64,000 bases of DNA from Orlajensenia sp037404875 (GCF_037404875.1 NZ_JBBELO010000034.1:62001-126000); one strand, 5' to 3'. Counted from the first letter of the stretch, positions 43,538 to 52,320 are shown. Program-made: numbers and translations. Notes: generated from the letters alone by a model not told the origin.

Positions 43538-44530
43538 ATGGCCAGTCAAGACTGGTTCGACAAGGACTTCTACAAGGTCCTCGGTGTCGATAAGGACGTC
43601 ACGCCGGCTGAGCTCAAGAAGGTCTACCGCAAGCTCGCACGGCAGTATCACCCGGACTCCAATCCGGGTGATACCGCCGCCGAGGCGCGCTTCAAGGAGA
43701 TCAGCGAGGCGTACTCGGTGCTCTCCGACGAGGAGCAGCGCAAGGAGTACGACGCGGTCCGGGCGATGGGCGGTGGAGCGCGCTTCACTGCAGCCGGCCC
43801 CGGCGGCGCGGGCGGCTTCGAAGACGTCTTCGGCGGCATGTTCGGCGGAGGTGCGGGCGGGCGCGGCCAGCAGTACACCTTCCAGCAGGGCGGCGACTAC
43901 GACGACCTCTTCGGCGGACTGTTCGGCAACGGCCGGTTCGGCCAGACGACGGGCGGCTACCGGGGCTTCGGTGGACCGACGCCGGGCAACGACATCGTGG
44001 CATCCACCACTCTGGACTTCCTGACGGCGGTGCGCGGCGAGACGATCACGCTCACGCTGACGGATGGCCGCGAGACGAAGGTGCGCATCCCGCCGGGTGT
44101 CGCCGACGGGCAGAAGATCCGCTTGCGCGGCAAGGGGCAGCCCTCGCCCGACGGCGGTGCTGCGGGCGACCTCATCCTCACGGTGACCGTGCGCAAGCAT
44201 CCGGTCTTCGAGCGCGACGGGCTCAACCTGCGCGTCAATGTTCCGGTGACCTTCGCCGAAGCGGCGCTCGGGGCGACCATCGAGGTACCCACCCTCGGGG
44301 GCGAGACGGTCAAGCTGCGCGTGCAGCCCGGCACCCCGAGCGGGCGTGTGCTGCGCGTCAAGGGCCGCGGTGTGAAGACCGCGAAGGGCACGGGCGACCT
44401 GCTCGCCGTCGTGCAGGTCGCGGTTCCCTCGCATCTCTCCAAGGAGGCCGAGCAGGCGCTCGAGGCGCTGCAACGTGCGCTGCCCGACGAGAACCCGCGT
44501 GCCGACCTGCTGGCGAAGGCCCGCGGGTAG
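43538..44530 (+). CDS. dnaJ: DnaJ-family co-chaperone without zinc finger (CbpA-like)
   Basis: Protein of 330 aa. J domain about 5-70 with the HPD motif in ARQYHPDSNP, then a Gly/Phe-rich linker (about 85-150) and two beta-sandwich C-terminal domains. The four CxxCxGxG zinc-binding repeats of classical DnaJ are entirely absent, so it has the type II/CbpA architecture. It stimulates DnaK ATP hydrolysis and delivers clients. AAGGAG precedes ATG. Zinc-finger-containing DnaJ, if any, must lie elsewhere. Confidence 0.93.
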   Translation: MASQDWFDKDFYKVLGVDKDVTPAELKKVYRKLARQYHPDSNPGDTAAEARFKEISEAYSVLSDEEQRKEYDAVRAMGGGARFTAAGPGGAGGFEDVFGGMFGGGAGGRGQQYTFQQGGDYDDLFGGLFGNGRFGQTTGGYRGFGGPTPGNDIVASTTLDFLTAVRGETITLTLTDGRETKVRIPPGVADGQKIRLRGKGQPSPDGGAAGDLILTVTVRKHPVFERDGLNLRVNVPVTFAEAALGATIEVPTLGGETVKLRVQPGTPSGRVLRVKGRGVKTAKGTGDLLAVVQVAVPSHLSKEAEQALEALQRALPDENPRADLLAKARG

Positions 44531-44546
44531 CCCCGGCACGTTCGAG

Positions 44547-44610
44547 AGGAGATCGGGCGATCTGCAGGATTGATGCACCGCGTCGCATCCTGCACACCGC
44601 CCGATCTCCT
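44547..44610. other. Long two-part stem-loop between dnaJ and hspR
   Basis: AGGAGATCGGGCG pairs with CGCCCGATCTCCT (13 bp), and inside it GCAGGAT pairs with ATCCTGC, leaving a 16-nt loop. It lies 16 nt after the dnaJ stop codon and has no U tract. It could attenuate read-through into hspR or protect the upstream message. Confidence 0.6.
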
Positions 44611-44668
44611 GCCAACATCAAGACACCGGATGCGGGATCCGCACGCGAGACGCACGGAGGGAACACGA

Positions 44669-45085
44669 ATGGATGAGCACAGCCCGCTCTTCGTGATCTC
44701 CGTCGCGGCGGAACTCGCGGGAATGCACCCGCAGACCCTGCGTCAGTACGACCGGCTCGGCCTCGTCTCGCCGCAGCGCACGGCGGGAAAGTCGCGCCGC
44801 TACTCGATGCGCGATGTGGTTCAGCTGCGCGAGATCGCGCGGCTCGGCACCGAGGGCGTGAGCCTGGAGGGCATCCGGCGCATCCTGGAGCTCGAGAACC
44901 AGGTCTCCGCCCTCGGCACTCGTGTGCGGGAGCTCGAGGCGGCGCTCGCCGACGAGCTGCTGAACCGCCCGGGGCGGCGCATCTTCGCGGCCGGCTCGGA
45001 GGGCGAGGTGGTGACGCTGAAGGCGGGAACGCGCGTGCGTCGCTCGAACCAGCTCGTGGTCTGGCGTCCGCTCGACAAGGCGTAG
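44669..45085 (+). CDS. hspR: Heat-shock repressor HspR (MerR family)
   Basis: Protein of 138 aa. N-terminal winged HTH with FVISVAAELAGMHPQTLRQY and DRLGLVSPQRTAGKSRRYS, typical of HspR, then a coiled-coil dimerisation region. It binds HAIR sites together with DnaK as co-repressor and releases them on heat shock. Three matching HAIR sites lie in this window, two before dnaK and one before clpB. ATG has CGGAGGG upstream. Confidence 0.95.
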   Translation: MDEHSPLFVISVAAELAGMHPQTLRQYDRLGLVSPQRTAGKSRRYSMRDVVQLREIARLGTEGVSLEGIRRILELENQVSALGTRVRELEAALADELLNRPGRRIFAAGSEGEVVTLKAGTRVRRSNQLVVWRPLDKA

Positions 45086-45113
45086 GGCCGGCGCGGTTCC
45101 AGCCTGCGCGGCT

Positions 45114-45493
45114 TTCCCTTCGACAGGCTCAGGGAACAGCGTGGTGACGTGCCTGCGAGAGTCCGGTCCCTGAGCTTGTCGAAGGGCCGGTTCCAGCGTG
45201 GTGACGTGCCTGCGAAAGCTCGGTCCCTGAGCTTGTCGAAGGGCCGGTTCCAGCCTGCGCGACTTCCCTTCGACAGGCTCAGGGAACAGTGGTGACGTGC
45301 CTGCGAAAGCCCGGTCCCTGAGCGTGTCGAAGGGCCGGTTGCAGTGTGGTGACGTGCCTGCGAGAGTCCGGTCCCTGAGCGTGTCGAAGGGCCGGTTCCA
45401 GCGTGGTGAGGTGCCTGCGAGTGCCCGGTCCCTGAGCTTGTCGAAGGGCCGGTTCCAGCCTGCGCGACTTTCCCTTCGACAGGCTCAGGGAAC
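45114..45493. repeat. Intergenic palindromic repeat cluster B (57-bp tandem units)
   Basis: Eight copies of the palindrome lie in 380 bp. Five read CCTGAGC[GT]TGTCGAAGGGCC, starting near 45165, 45222, 45313, 45370 and 45427; those within each block are spaced exactly 57 bp. Three read in the opposite orientation as CCCTTCGACAGGCTCAGGG (about 45114, 45264, 45470). The spacing unit carries GTGGTGACGTGCCTGCGA. Short frames through the repeat translate to repeated LSLSKG but are artefacts. This is the largest gene-free stretch in the window. Confidence 0.88.
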
Positions 45494-45510
45494 ATCCACG
45501 GCACTGCCAC

Positions 45511-45516
45511 TAGCCT
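45511..45516 (+). promoter_or_regulatory. -10 box TAGCCT, leaderless start of the methyltransferase gene
   Basis: TAGCCT is followed by GTTGCG and ATG at 45523. Confidence 0.6.
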
Positions 45517-45522
45517 GTTGCG

Positions 45523-46644
45523 ATGGGGTTCGACTTCGCAGAGCTGCGCCGCCGGCCCGACGTTGAGGCGCCCAACCTCTTCGCCGCGGATGCCGCAGAC
45601 CGCCTGATCCTCGACGAGGCAGCGGACCTCCTCGCCGCTCAGGAGCCGAACGCGCTCGCCATCGTGAACGACGGCTACGGCGCCCTCACCCTCGGCGCCG
45701 CGGCCCTGCACGGCGCGACCGGCGTGCGCACCCACCAGGACGCCCTCTCCGGCGAACGCGCCCTCGCCGCCAATGCAGAGCACCTCGGCCTGACTTCGAG
45801 CTACCGCTCCGTTCCCGAGCTCGGCTCCGACCTGCTCACGGGAGCCCGGGTCGTGCTGCTCCGCCTTCCGCGCGGGCTGGATGCGCTCGACGAGATCGCG
45901 CAGCAGGTCGCTGCCTTCGCGCATCCGGAGGTCGTCGTCGTCGCGGGCGGCATGCTCAAGCACATGACCACCGCCATGAACGACGTGCTGGCCGCGCACT
46001 TCGCCCGCATCGACGTGACGCTCGCGCGGCAGAAGGCGCGTGTGCTCATCGCACGCGGTCCCCGATCCACCCACTCGTCGTGGCCCAAACGGGTGCACGT
46101 CGAGACCCTGGACCTCGAGGTCGTCGCCCATGGTGCTGCCTTCGCCGGCGCATCCGTCGACATCGGCACCCGGCTGCTGCTCGCGCACATCGATGATGCG
46201 ATGACGGATGCCGACGCGGCCATCGACCTCGGCTGCGGCACCGGGGTCATCGCCACCGCGCTGGCGCGTCGTCGACCCCACATCGCGGTGCTGGCCACCG
46301 ACCAGTCGGCAGCGGCCGTCGCATCCGCCCGGGCAACGGTCGCGGCCAACGGCGTCGCCGATCGGGTCACGGTCGTGCGCGACGACGCCCTCACCTCCCA
46401 GCCTGACGGCAGCGCCCGCTTCATCGCGCTGAACCCGCCCTTTCACATCGGCGCGACCGTGCACGCGGGCATCGCCCTCAAGCTCTTCGCCGACGCCGGC
46501 CGGGTGCTCGCCCCGGGCGGCGAGCTCTGGACGGTCTGGAACAGCCACCTGCGCTACCGGTCGGCGCTCGAACGGCTCGTCGGCCCCACGCGGCAGATCG
46601 CCCGCAACCCCACGTTCACGGTGACCGCCTCACGCCGCCGATGA
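45523..46644 (+). CDS. RlmG/RsmC-like rRNA guanine-N2 methyltransferase
   Basis: Protein of 373 aa with two Rossmann domains. The N-terminal one is degenerate; the C-terminal one has AIDLGCGTGVIATALA (SAM binding), then VLATDQS and the catalytic loop FIALNPPFHIG. The NPPFH motif and two-domain layout are those of RsmC/RlmG, which methylate guanine N2 in rRNA; length is close to RlmG. The exact target base is not determined. Start set by the leaderless -10. It overlaps the DUF817 gene by 4 nt (ATGA). Confidence 0.86.
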   Translation: MGFDFAELRRRPDVEAPNLFAADAADRLILDEAADLLAAQEPNALAIVNDGYGALTLGAAALHGATGVRTHQDALSGERALAANAEHLGLTSSYRSVPELGSDLLTGARVVLLRLPRGLDALDEIAQQVAAFAHPEVVVVAGGMLKHMTTAMNDVLAAHFARIDVTLARQKARVLIARGPRSTHSSWPKRVHVETLDLEVVAHGAAFAGASVDIGTRLLLAHIDDAMTDADAAIDLGCGTGVIATALARRRPHIAVLATDQSAAAVASARATVAANGVADRVTVVRDDALTSQPDGSARFIALNPPFHIGATVHAGIALKLFADAGRVLAPGGELWTVWNSHLRYRSALERLVGPTRQIARNPTFTVTASRRR

Positions 46645-47522
46645 GCCGCGAGCTCACCCGCGTCGAGCGGCTCATCGACGATGCCGCACACCGGCTGCTT
46701 GCCGACGCCGCCGAGCGGGGAGTGCGCGCCGGCCTCATCGAGTTCCTCGTGTTCGGCGCAAAGCAGGCGTGGGCCTGCATCTTCGGAGCCAGCCTGCTCG
46801 TCGTCATCGTCGCCGCCCGCCTGTGGTGGCCCGACGATGCCGCGCTCGCCCGCAATGACGCCCTCACCATCGCCGCCGTGCTGATCCAGGCGATCATGGT
46901 CGCAACCCGCTTGGAATCGGGGCGGGAGCTCTGGGTCATCGTGCTGTTCCACATCACGGGAACGGTCATGGAGCTTTTCAAGACCGACGTCGGCTCCTGG
47001 TCGTACGACGCCGACGGAGTGCTGCGCATCGCCGGGGTTCCGCTGTTCTCGGGCTTCATGTACGCGGCCGTCGGCTCCTACATGGTGAGGGTGTACCGCC
47101 TGTTCGACCTGCGCTTCACCCGCTACCCGCGACGCTGGATCACCGCGATCATCGCAGCCGCCATCTACGCGAACTTCTTCACGCATCACTACATCTGGGA
47201 CCTGCGCTGGCTCTTGCTGGCCGCCGTCGGCGTCGCTTGGTGGCGCACCGGATTGCACTTCCGTGTGTGGCGGCGGGTGTTCCGGATGCCGCTGCTTCTC
47301 GCCTTCGCGCTTGTCGCGATCTTCATCTGGCTCGCCGAGAACATCGCCACCTGGGCGGGCGCGTGGCTCTATCCCAGCCAGGTCGGCGGATGGGAGCCCG
47401 TTTCGGCCTCGAAGCTGATCTCGTGGTTCCTGCTCATGATCATCTCGGTCGTGCTCGTGGCCTGGGTCTTTCCGCCGCGGGTACCGCAGGAGATGCGGCA
47501 GACGCGAGAGCACTCGCGCTGA
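46641..47522 (+). CDS. DUF817 family membrane protein
   Basis: Protein of 293 aa with about eight hydrophobic segments. Conserved blocks include FGAKQAWACIFGASLL, HITGTVMELFKTDVGSWSYD and FSGFMYAAVGSYMVR. Function is unknown. It is translationally coupled to the methyltransferase gene (ATGA overlap). Its last 83 bp overlap, tail to tail, the membrane glycosyltransferase gene on the other strand. Confidence 0.88.
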   Translation: MSRELTRVERLIDDAAHRLLADAAERGVRAGLIEFLVFGAKQAWACIFGASLLVVIVAARLWWPDDAALARNDALTIAAVLIQAIMVATRLESGRELWVIVLFHITGTVMELFKTDVGSWSYDADGVLRIAGVPLFSGFMYAAVGSYMVRVYRLFDLRFTRYPRRWITAIIAAAIYANFFTHHYIWDLRWLLLAAVGVAWWRTGLHFRVWRRVFRMPLLLAFALVAIFIWLAENIATWAGAWLYPSQVGGWEPVSASKLISWFLLMIISVVLVAWVFPPRVPQEMRQTREHSR

Positions 47523-48684
47523 TGCCGGTGCGCCAGAGCTCGCGCACGGCCCAGCCGAGCAGCACGACGAGCAGCAGGTTGCGCGCCCCCAGCACCCCGG
47601 CCACCCACGGGTTCAGGTCGATCAGCTGCAGGTAGAACAGGGGGAAGACGAGCGTCGTCGCCACCGCCACCGCGCTCAGCAGTATCAGCGGCGTGCGCCA
47701 GAGGCGCCATCCGCCCGACGCGACCCCCGCGACGACGATCGGCACGAGCCACAGCATGTACTGCGGCGAGCCGACCTTGTTGGTCACGATGAAGGCCGCG
47801 CAGATGCCGAGGGAGCCGAGCACGAGCAGGTGCGAATCGTGCCGTACACCGGCGACCGAGGAGCGCCACCGCACCCACGCCAGCAGGGCGGCGACGGCGA
47901 GAACGGTGAGCAACATGAGCGCTCCGCTGAACTCGGCCAGCCACGCACCCCCCGGTCCGGTCACCTCCCGCGTCTGCAGCGCCCAGTTCTGGTAGACACG
48001 CGCTCCCGGAACGCCGGCGATCGCCATCCAGAGCAGGGGCGTGGCGAGCGGTGATTCGAGCTGCAGGTTGCGCTGGCCCTGCATGGTGAGGAAGCTGTCG
48101 AGATGCCAGAATCCGCCGAACAGCATCGCCGCTGCGATGACGAGGGCACTCGTCACGGCGGCGGTGACGGCGAGCGTGCGGCGCCGCGGCGAGGCCACGA
48201 CGGCCGCCAGCAGCACGGCGGCCGGCCACACCTTGACCCAGGTGGCGATGCTCAGCAGCGCCGCGGCGACGCGAGGTCGCCGCGCCATCACCGCGAGCGC
48301 CATGATGACGAGCGGGGCGGTGAAGCCTTCCAGCCGCAGCATCGCCACCGGACTCAGGACGAGCGTGATCGCCAGCCACCACCAGGCGGCCGGGTAGGCG
48401 CTTCGCCGCCGCCCGCCGTCGGTGAGCACCCAGAGCGCGATCCCGTTCGTCAGGGTGAGCAGGAGCAACCAGACGAACTGGTACGCGGCACCGCCGAGCA
48501 CCGCGGGCAGCACGATGGGAACGAGCGCGCCGACGGGATACACCCACGGCATGTCGATGGCGGGCCACCAGCCGCCGTGAAGCGCACCGAGGGCCCAGTG
48601 CCGGTAGAGCGGAAGGTCGCCGAGCACCTCTCCGCGCAGCATCACGGCACCCAGCGCAGCGAACACGCTCAGGTGCAGCAGCAC
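47440..48684 (-). CDS. GT87/DUF2029-type membrane mannosyltransferase, N-terminus possibly frameshifted
   Basis: Protein of 414 aa with about ten membrane segments. DLPLYRHWALGALHGGW near the start, GFTAPLVIMALAVMARRP, then ATWVKVWPAAVLLA match polyprenyl-phosphate-mannose-dependent GT-C enzymes. GTG 48684 is the first in-frame start but already lies inside the first hydrophobic helix, with only a weak ribosome binding site. In the next frame a GTG at about 48723 gives VSGLLRSRRA, a plausible missing N-terminus that would join by a one-base shift near 48697. Either a sequencing error, a real lesion, or a short natural start. Confidence 0.78.
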   Translation of the reverse strand: MLLHLSVFAALGAVMLRGEVLGDLPLYRHWALGALHGGWWPAIDMPWVYPVGALVPIVLPAVLGGAAYQFVWLLLLTLTNGIALWVLTDGGRRRSAYPAAWWWLAITLVLSPVAMLRLEGFTAPLVIMALAVMARRPRVAAALLSIATWVKVWPAAVLLAAVVASPRRRTLAVTAAVTSALVIAAAMLFGGFWHLDSFLTMQGQRNLQLESPLATPLLWMAIAGVPGARVYQNWALQTREVTGPGGAWLAEFSGALMLLTVLAVAALLAWVRWRSSVAGVRHDSHLLVLGSLGICAAFIVTNKVGSPQYMLWLVPIVVAGVASGGWRLWRTPLILLSAVAVATTLVFPLFYLQLIDLNPWVAGVLGARNLLLVVLLGWAVRELWRTGISASALASAASPAVPAAERPRPRARPR

Positions 48685-48857
48685 GAATGCCCCGAGGAGC
48701 GCGACGGGAGCGCAGCAGTCCGCTCACGCCGACCGGGCCGGCCAGGCGCGGCCGTATGACAGTGCTCGGAATCACCACGGCGGCAGGCTAGCGGGGTGCG
48801 CTGCACGGTGAGTGAACGCGGCGTGCATGAGAGCGCGGATCGTGCGACGCTGGGGTG

Positions 48858-49142
48858 ATGCCCGAGACGCTGGAACGCCACGAGACCGAGCTGCGCTCGG
48901 CGCTGGATACGCCGTGGGTGACGATCGTCTGGAATGATCCGGTCAACCTGATGAACTACGTTGCCTTCGTCTTCCGCAGCTACTTCGGGTACCCCGTCGC
49001 GGAGGCCGAGCGCCTCATGCTGCTCGTGCACAACGAGGGGAAGGCGGTCGTGGCGACCGGCAATCGGGAGCAGATGGAACGGCACGTCACCGCCATGCAC
49101 GGTTACGGCCTGCAGGCATCCGTTGCGAAGGCCGACGCATGA
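48858..49142 (+). CDS. clpS: ATP-dependent Clp protease adaptor ClpS
   Basis: Protein of 94 aa. WVTIVWNDPVNLMNYVAFVF, the N-degron-binding pocket region, and VHNEGKAVVATGNREQMERH are typical. It delivers N-end-rule substrates to ClpA/ClpC with ClpP. It overlaps the DUF2017 gene by 4 nt, a pairing common in actinobacteria. ATG 48858 or the adjacent GTG 48855 can serve as start. Confidence 0.95.
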   Translation: MPETLERHETELRSALDTPWVTIVWNDPVNLMNYVAFVFRSYFGYPVAEAERLMLLVHNEGKAVVATGNREQMERHVTAMHGYGLQASVAKADA

Positions 49143-49636
49143 CGGCGGTCAAGGTGACGGAGGCCGGCCGGGTCGCGATCGACTTCGAGCCCGACGAGGC
49201 CGAGGTGCTGGCCGACCTCTCCGGGCAGGTCGAGGCGCTTCTCAGCGACGCGGTCGACGACAGCGCGTTCGCCCGGCTCTTTCCGCCCGCCTATCGGGAT
49301 GACGTGGCCGCTGCCGCGGAGTTCGAGCGCTTCGAGCGGGCCGGGCTCGCCGAGGGCAAGGTGCACGCGGCGCAGGCGGTGCGAGCGGCCGCGGAGGCCG
49401 GCGAGTTCGGCGAGGGCGACCTCGTCGAGGTCGAGCTCGCGGCCGATGAGGTGTGGCAGTGGCTGACCCACCTCACCGATCTGCGCATCGTGCTCGCCGA
49501 CCGGCTGGGTATCGAGAGCGATGACACCGAGATCGAACCCGACGACGAGGTGCTCACGCTGCTGCCGCTCTACGACTGGCTCGGCTGGTTGCAGGGTGCG
49601 CTCGTGACCGCCCTCGAGACGCTCGGGGGCGTGTAG
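49139..49636 (+). CDS. DUF2017 family protein
   Basis: Protein of 165 aa. ADEVWQWLTHLTDLRIVLAD and DWLGWLQGALVTAL are characteristic blocks. It is mostly helical and acidic. Function is unknown; constant linkage to clpS suggests a role in regulated proteolysis. Coupled to clpS by an ATGA overlap. Confidence 0.87.
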   Translation: MTAVKVTEAGRVAIDFEPDEAEVLADLSGQVEALLSDAVDDSAFARLFPPAYRDDVAAAAEFERFERAGLAEGKVHAAQAVRAAAEAGEFGEGDLVEVELAADEVWQWLTHLTDLRIVLADRLGIESDDTEIEPDDEVLTLLPLYDWLGWLQGALVTALETLGGV

Positions 49637-49646
49637 CCTCGCGCCT

Positions 49647-50105
49647 TCAGCTCTGGTCCGACACGCTCTCGTCGCGCCGCTCGAGCACGAACACGGGAAT
49701 CTGCCGGTCGGTCTTCTTCTGGTAGTTCGCGTAGTCGGGCCAGGTCGCGCAGGCCCGTGCCCACCAGGTCTCCCGCTCTTCGCCGACGGCCCGATGCGCG
49801 GTGTAGTCGTGCTTCTCGGCGCCGTCCTGCAGTTCGACGTGGGCATCCGCGACGAGGTTGTGATACCAGGTCGGATGCGAGGGCGCGCCGCCCTTCGAGG
49901 CCACCACGGCGTAGGTTCCGTCGTGCTCCACGCGCATGAGCGGAGTCTTACGCAGCTTGCCCGACTTGGCTCCCCGCGAGGTCATCACGATGATCGGTCG
50001 ACCGCGCAGCGTGTTCGCCCGCTCTCCGTTCGTCGCCTCGAATTCCTCGGCCTGCTTCCAGGCCCACTCGGACTTCCCGCGCTCGTACTCACCGGTCAAG
50101 GGCAT
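49647..50105 (-). CDS. Deazaflavin (F420)-dependent nitroreductase family protein
   Basis: Protein of 152 aa. PIIVMTSRGAKSGKLRKTPLM and YAVVASKGGAPSHPTWYHNL are the DDN-type split-barrel motifs for F420 binding. Relatives in mycobacteria reduce quinones and nitroimidazoles. This implies the host makes coenzyme F420 or a related deazaflavin. ATG has GGAAGG upstream. Confidence 0.88.
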   Translation of the reverse strand: MPLTGEYERGKSEWAWKQAEEFEATNGERANTLRGRPIIVMTSRGAKSGKLRKTPLMRVEHDGTYAVVASKGGAPSHPTWYHNLVADAHVELQDGAEKHDYTAHRAVGEERETWWARACATWPDYANYQKKTDRQIPVFVLERRDESVSDQS

Positions 50106-50129
50106 GCGGTCACCTTCCTGTATGGATCT

Positions 50130-51497
50130 TCAGGCATTCTCAGCGTCGATGGCGGTCGAGTCATTCCCGACCCGTTTGATGGGCGGGAACGCGTAGGTGC
50201 CGTCGAGGATGGGCTCGTCGGGCCAGTAGAGCCGCATCATGAGCCGGAACGGACCCTCCGGTGCCGGCAGCCAGTTCGCCCGCGCGTCGGCGTCCGAGGG
50301 ATCTGCGTGCCCGATGGTGATGGCCAGTGCCCCGTCGGCGTCGCGCACCAGTCCAGGGGTGCGGTCACCGATCGAGTACCGGTTGACCGGGTTCGGCACG
50401 AGGTGTGAGCCCGGCACGTCGTAGAGGGTGATCGACCAGAACGCGCGCACTGGGGGGTCGTTCGTCACCCGGATCTCGTAGGCGGCGCTTCCGTCGAGGG
50501 GGCGGCCGACGGCATCCGTGAACGTGCTGGCATACACGGCCTCGTACCCGTGGTTGCCCCACAGCCCGAGGCGCGCGGCGAGGGCGCGGGTCAGCAGGCG
50601 CTTCGCGGGCTCGGCGATCTGCCACTGCGGGCTGTTGATCGTTCCGATCTCGAAGTAGGAGACATTGAAGTCGAATCCGTGCACGTCGGCCGTCCAGCCG
50701 TTGCTCGCCGGCGCATCGCTGTGGTGACTGAAGTAGTCGAGCTTCTCCTCGCCCGAGCGCTCGCCCTGCTCGAGCGTCTCGCGCAGGTCTGCGGATGCCT
50801 CGAGGTAGGGCGAGAGGACGGAGGTGACGCCGAGCGCTGCGAAGCTGTCCTGCCCGTGCTGGTCTGCCTCGGACGGCGGGTAGGCCAGTGAGTACGCTCG
50901 AGCCTGCTCCCAGAACAGCAGCTCCTCCGGTACGTCGGCGACGTCCGCCACGCCTTCGGCCGGGGCGACGGCCTCCCAGAGCGTGGACAGCTCGAGGGAA
51001 TCCTGCAGGGTGTGGACCGCCCCGAGATCATGCGGGCCGTCGCAGGCGAACCGGCCGACGATCGTGAAGACGTCGGTGGGCGCCGTGATCCGCGTCATGC
51101 CGTCGGGCACCTCGCCTTCGTAGCCCGAGGGAACGATGAGGTAGGTACCGGCATCGGGGCCCGTGGCGCGCGCGCCGACGTAGGCGAAGTCATCCGTCCA
51201 CGCATCGACGAACTGCAGCACGTAGTACCGCTCCGGGACGGCGGGCACGCTCAGCACGATCGGTCCCGTCGAGAGGTCGCACTGCGCCACCGAGTAGAGG
51301 GTGTCGTTGTTGACGGCGACGAAGGTGTCACGGTCGGTTGCGAGGTGGCGGGCGTGAGCGAACACGTTGTATGCCGTTGCCGGCACATGGCCGACGCCCT
51401 CCCGCACGAACCGGCGGACCTGGCCGAGGTTCGTCACGAGCGGGTAGTAGTAGATGTACGCCTCTGCGGCGATCTCGCTGAGGGATCTCTCAGGCAC
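50130..51497 (-). CDS. DUF1254/DUF1214 domain protein
   Basis: Protein of 455 aa. The N-terminal DUF1254 block is AYIYYYPLVTNLGQVRR plus FVAVNNDTLYSVAQCDLSTG; the C-terminal DUF1214 block is FWSITLYDVPGSHLVPNPVN plus NWLPAPEGPFRLMMRLYWP. No signal peptide is visible, though many relatives are secreted. Function unknown. GTG start with AGGGAG upstream. Confidence 0.87.
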   Translation of the reverse strand: MPERSLSEIAAEAYIYYYPLVTNLGQVRRFVREGVGHVPATAYNVFAHARHLATDRDTFVAVNNDTLYSVAQCDLSTGPIVLSVPAVPERYYVLQFVDAWTDDFAYVGARATGPDAGTYLIVPSGYEGEVPDGMTRITAPTDVFTIVGRFACDGPHDLGAVHTLQDSLELSTLWEAVAPAEGVADVADVPEELLFWEQARAYSLAYPPSEADQHGQDSFAALGVTSVLSPYLEASADLRETLEQGERSGEEKLDYFSHHSDAPASNGWTADVHGFDFNVSYFEIGTINSPQWQIAEPAKRLLTRALAARLGLWGNHGYEAVYASTFTDAVGRPLDGSAAYEIRVTNDPPVRAFWSITLYDVPGSHLVPNPVNRYSIGDRTPGLVRDADGALAITIGHADPSDADARANWLPAPEGPFRLMMRLYWPDEPILDGTYAFPPIKRVGNDSTAIDAENA

Positions 51498-51648
51498 CGG
51501 GAACGCTCCCTTCCGGTGCCGGCACGACGGCCGAGCACCTCTCGCCTTTCACTCTGGCACCAGCTAGTCTCGGCCAACAAGGGCCGGAACGACGCATGGC
51601 GTCGCATCCGTGGCATTCGTCGCTTCATCCATCGAGGAGAACGAGAGC

Positions 51649-52320
51649 ATGGGCAGTGTCATCGGCGAGGTTCTTCCGCTCGCGCTGGGAATCGCGATCA
51701 GCCCGATTCCGATCATCGCGGCCATCCTCATGCTGCTCTCGCCGAAGGCCAGGGGAACCAGCGTCGGCTTTCTTCTCGGATGGGTGCTCGGCATCATCGT
51801 GGCCGTCGTCGTGTTCGAGCTGCTCGCCTCGATCATTCCCGCCAGCGACCCGGATGCCTCCAAGCCGGTGTCGGGTGTCATCAAGATTCTGCTGGGTCTC
51901 GGCCTGCTCTTCCTCGCTTGGCGGCAGTGGACGGGACGCCCGAAGGCCGGCGAGGCGGCGGCACTGCCGAAGTGGATGAGCGCGATCGACTCCATGACGG
52001 CCGTGCGCGCCTTCGTGCTCGGCATCATCCTCTCGGCGGCGAACCCCAAGAACCTGATCATGGCCGTGGGCGCCGGCGTCGCCATCGGAACCGCGGGCCT
52101 CGACATCGGCGCGGTGGTGGTCGTGACGATCATCTTCGTCGTCATCGCCGCGATCTCCGTCGCCGCCCCCGTGATCGCCTACCTGGCCGCCTCCTCGCGC
52201 ATGGCGGCCCCGCTCGAGAGCCTGCGCGCCTGGCTCGTGGCGAACAACGCCACCGTGATGGCCGTTCTGCTGCTCGTGATCGGCGTCGTCATGATCGGCA
52301 AGGGCATCGGCAGCTTCTAG
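51649..52320 (+). CDS. GAP-family (LysE-like) membrane exporter
   Basis: Protein of 223 aa with six membrane segments. LALGIAISPIPIIAAILML and LGIILSAANPKNLIMAVGAG are the paired half-motifs of the GAP (Sap/LysE-type) family, whose mycobacterial members export peptidoglycolipids or amino acids. The substrate here is unknown. ATG 51649 has GAGGAGAA upstream and is preferred to a start 39 nt earlier. Confidence 0.82.
   Translation: MGSVIGEVLPLALGIAISPIPIIAAILMLLSPKARGTSVGFLLGWVLGIIVAVVVFELLASIIPASDPDASKPVSGVIKILLGLGLLFLAWRQWTGRPKAGEAAALPKWMSAIDSMTAVRAFVLGIILSAANPKNLIMAVGAGVAIGTAGLDIGAVVVVTIIFVVIAAISVAAPVIAYLAASSRMAAPLESLRAWLVANNATVMAVLLLVIGVVMIGKGIGSF

Noticed and set aside
45114..45493. Regular repeats that could be taken for a CRISPR array
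   Set aside because: The intervening segments are themselves repeated, the units change orientation, and no cas gene is present.
45297..45566. Open frame coding for repeated RSLSVSKGR-like units
   Set aside because: It is created by the palindromic repeat, has no ribosome binding site and runs into the methyltransferase gene in another frame.
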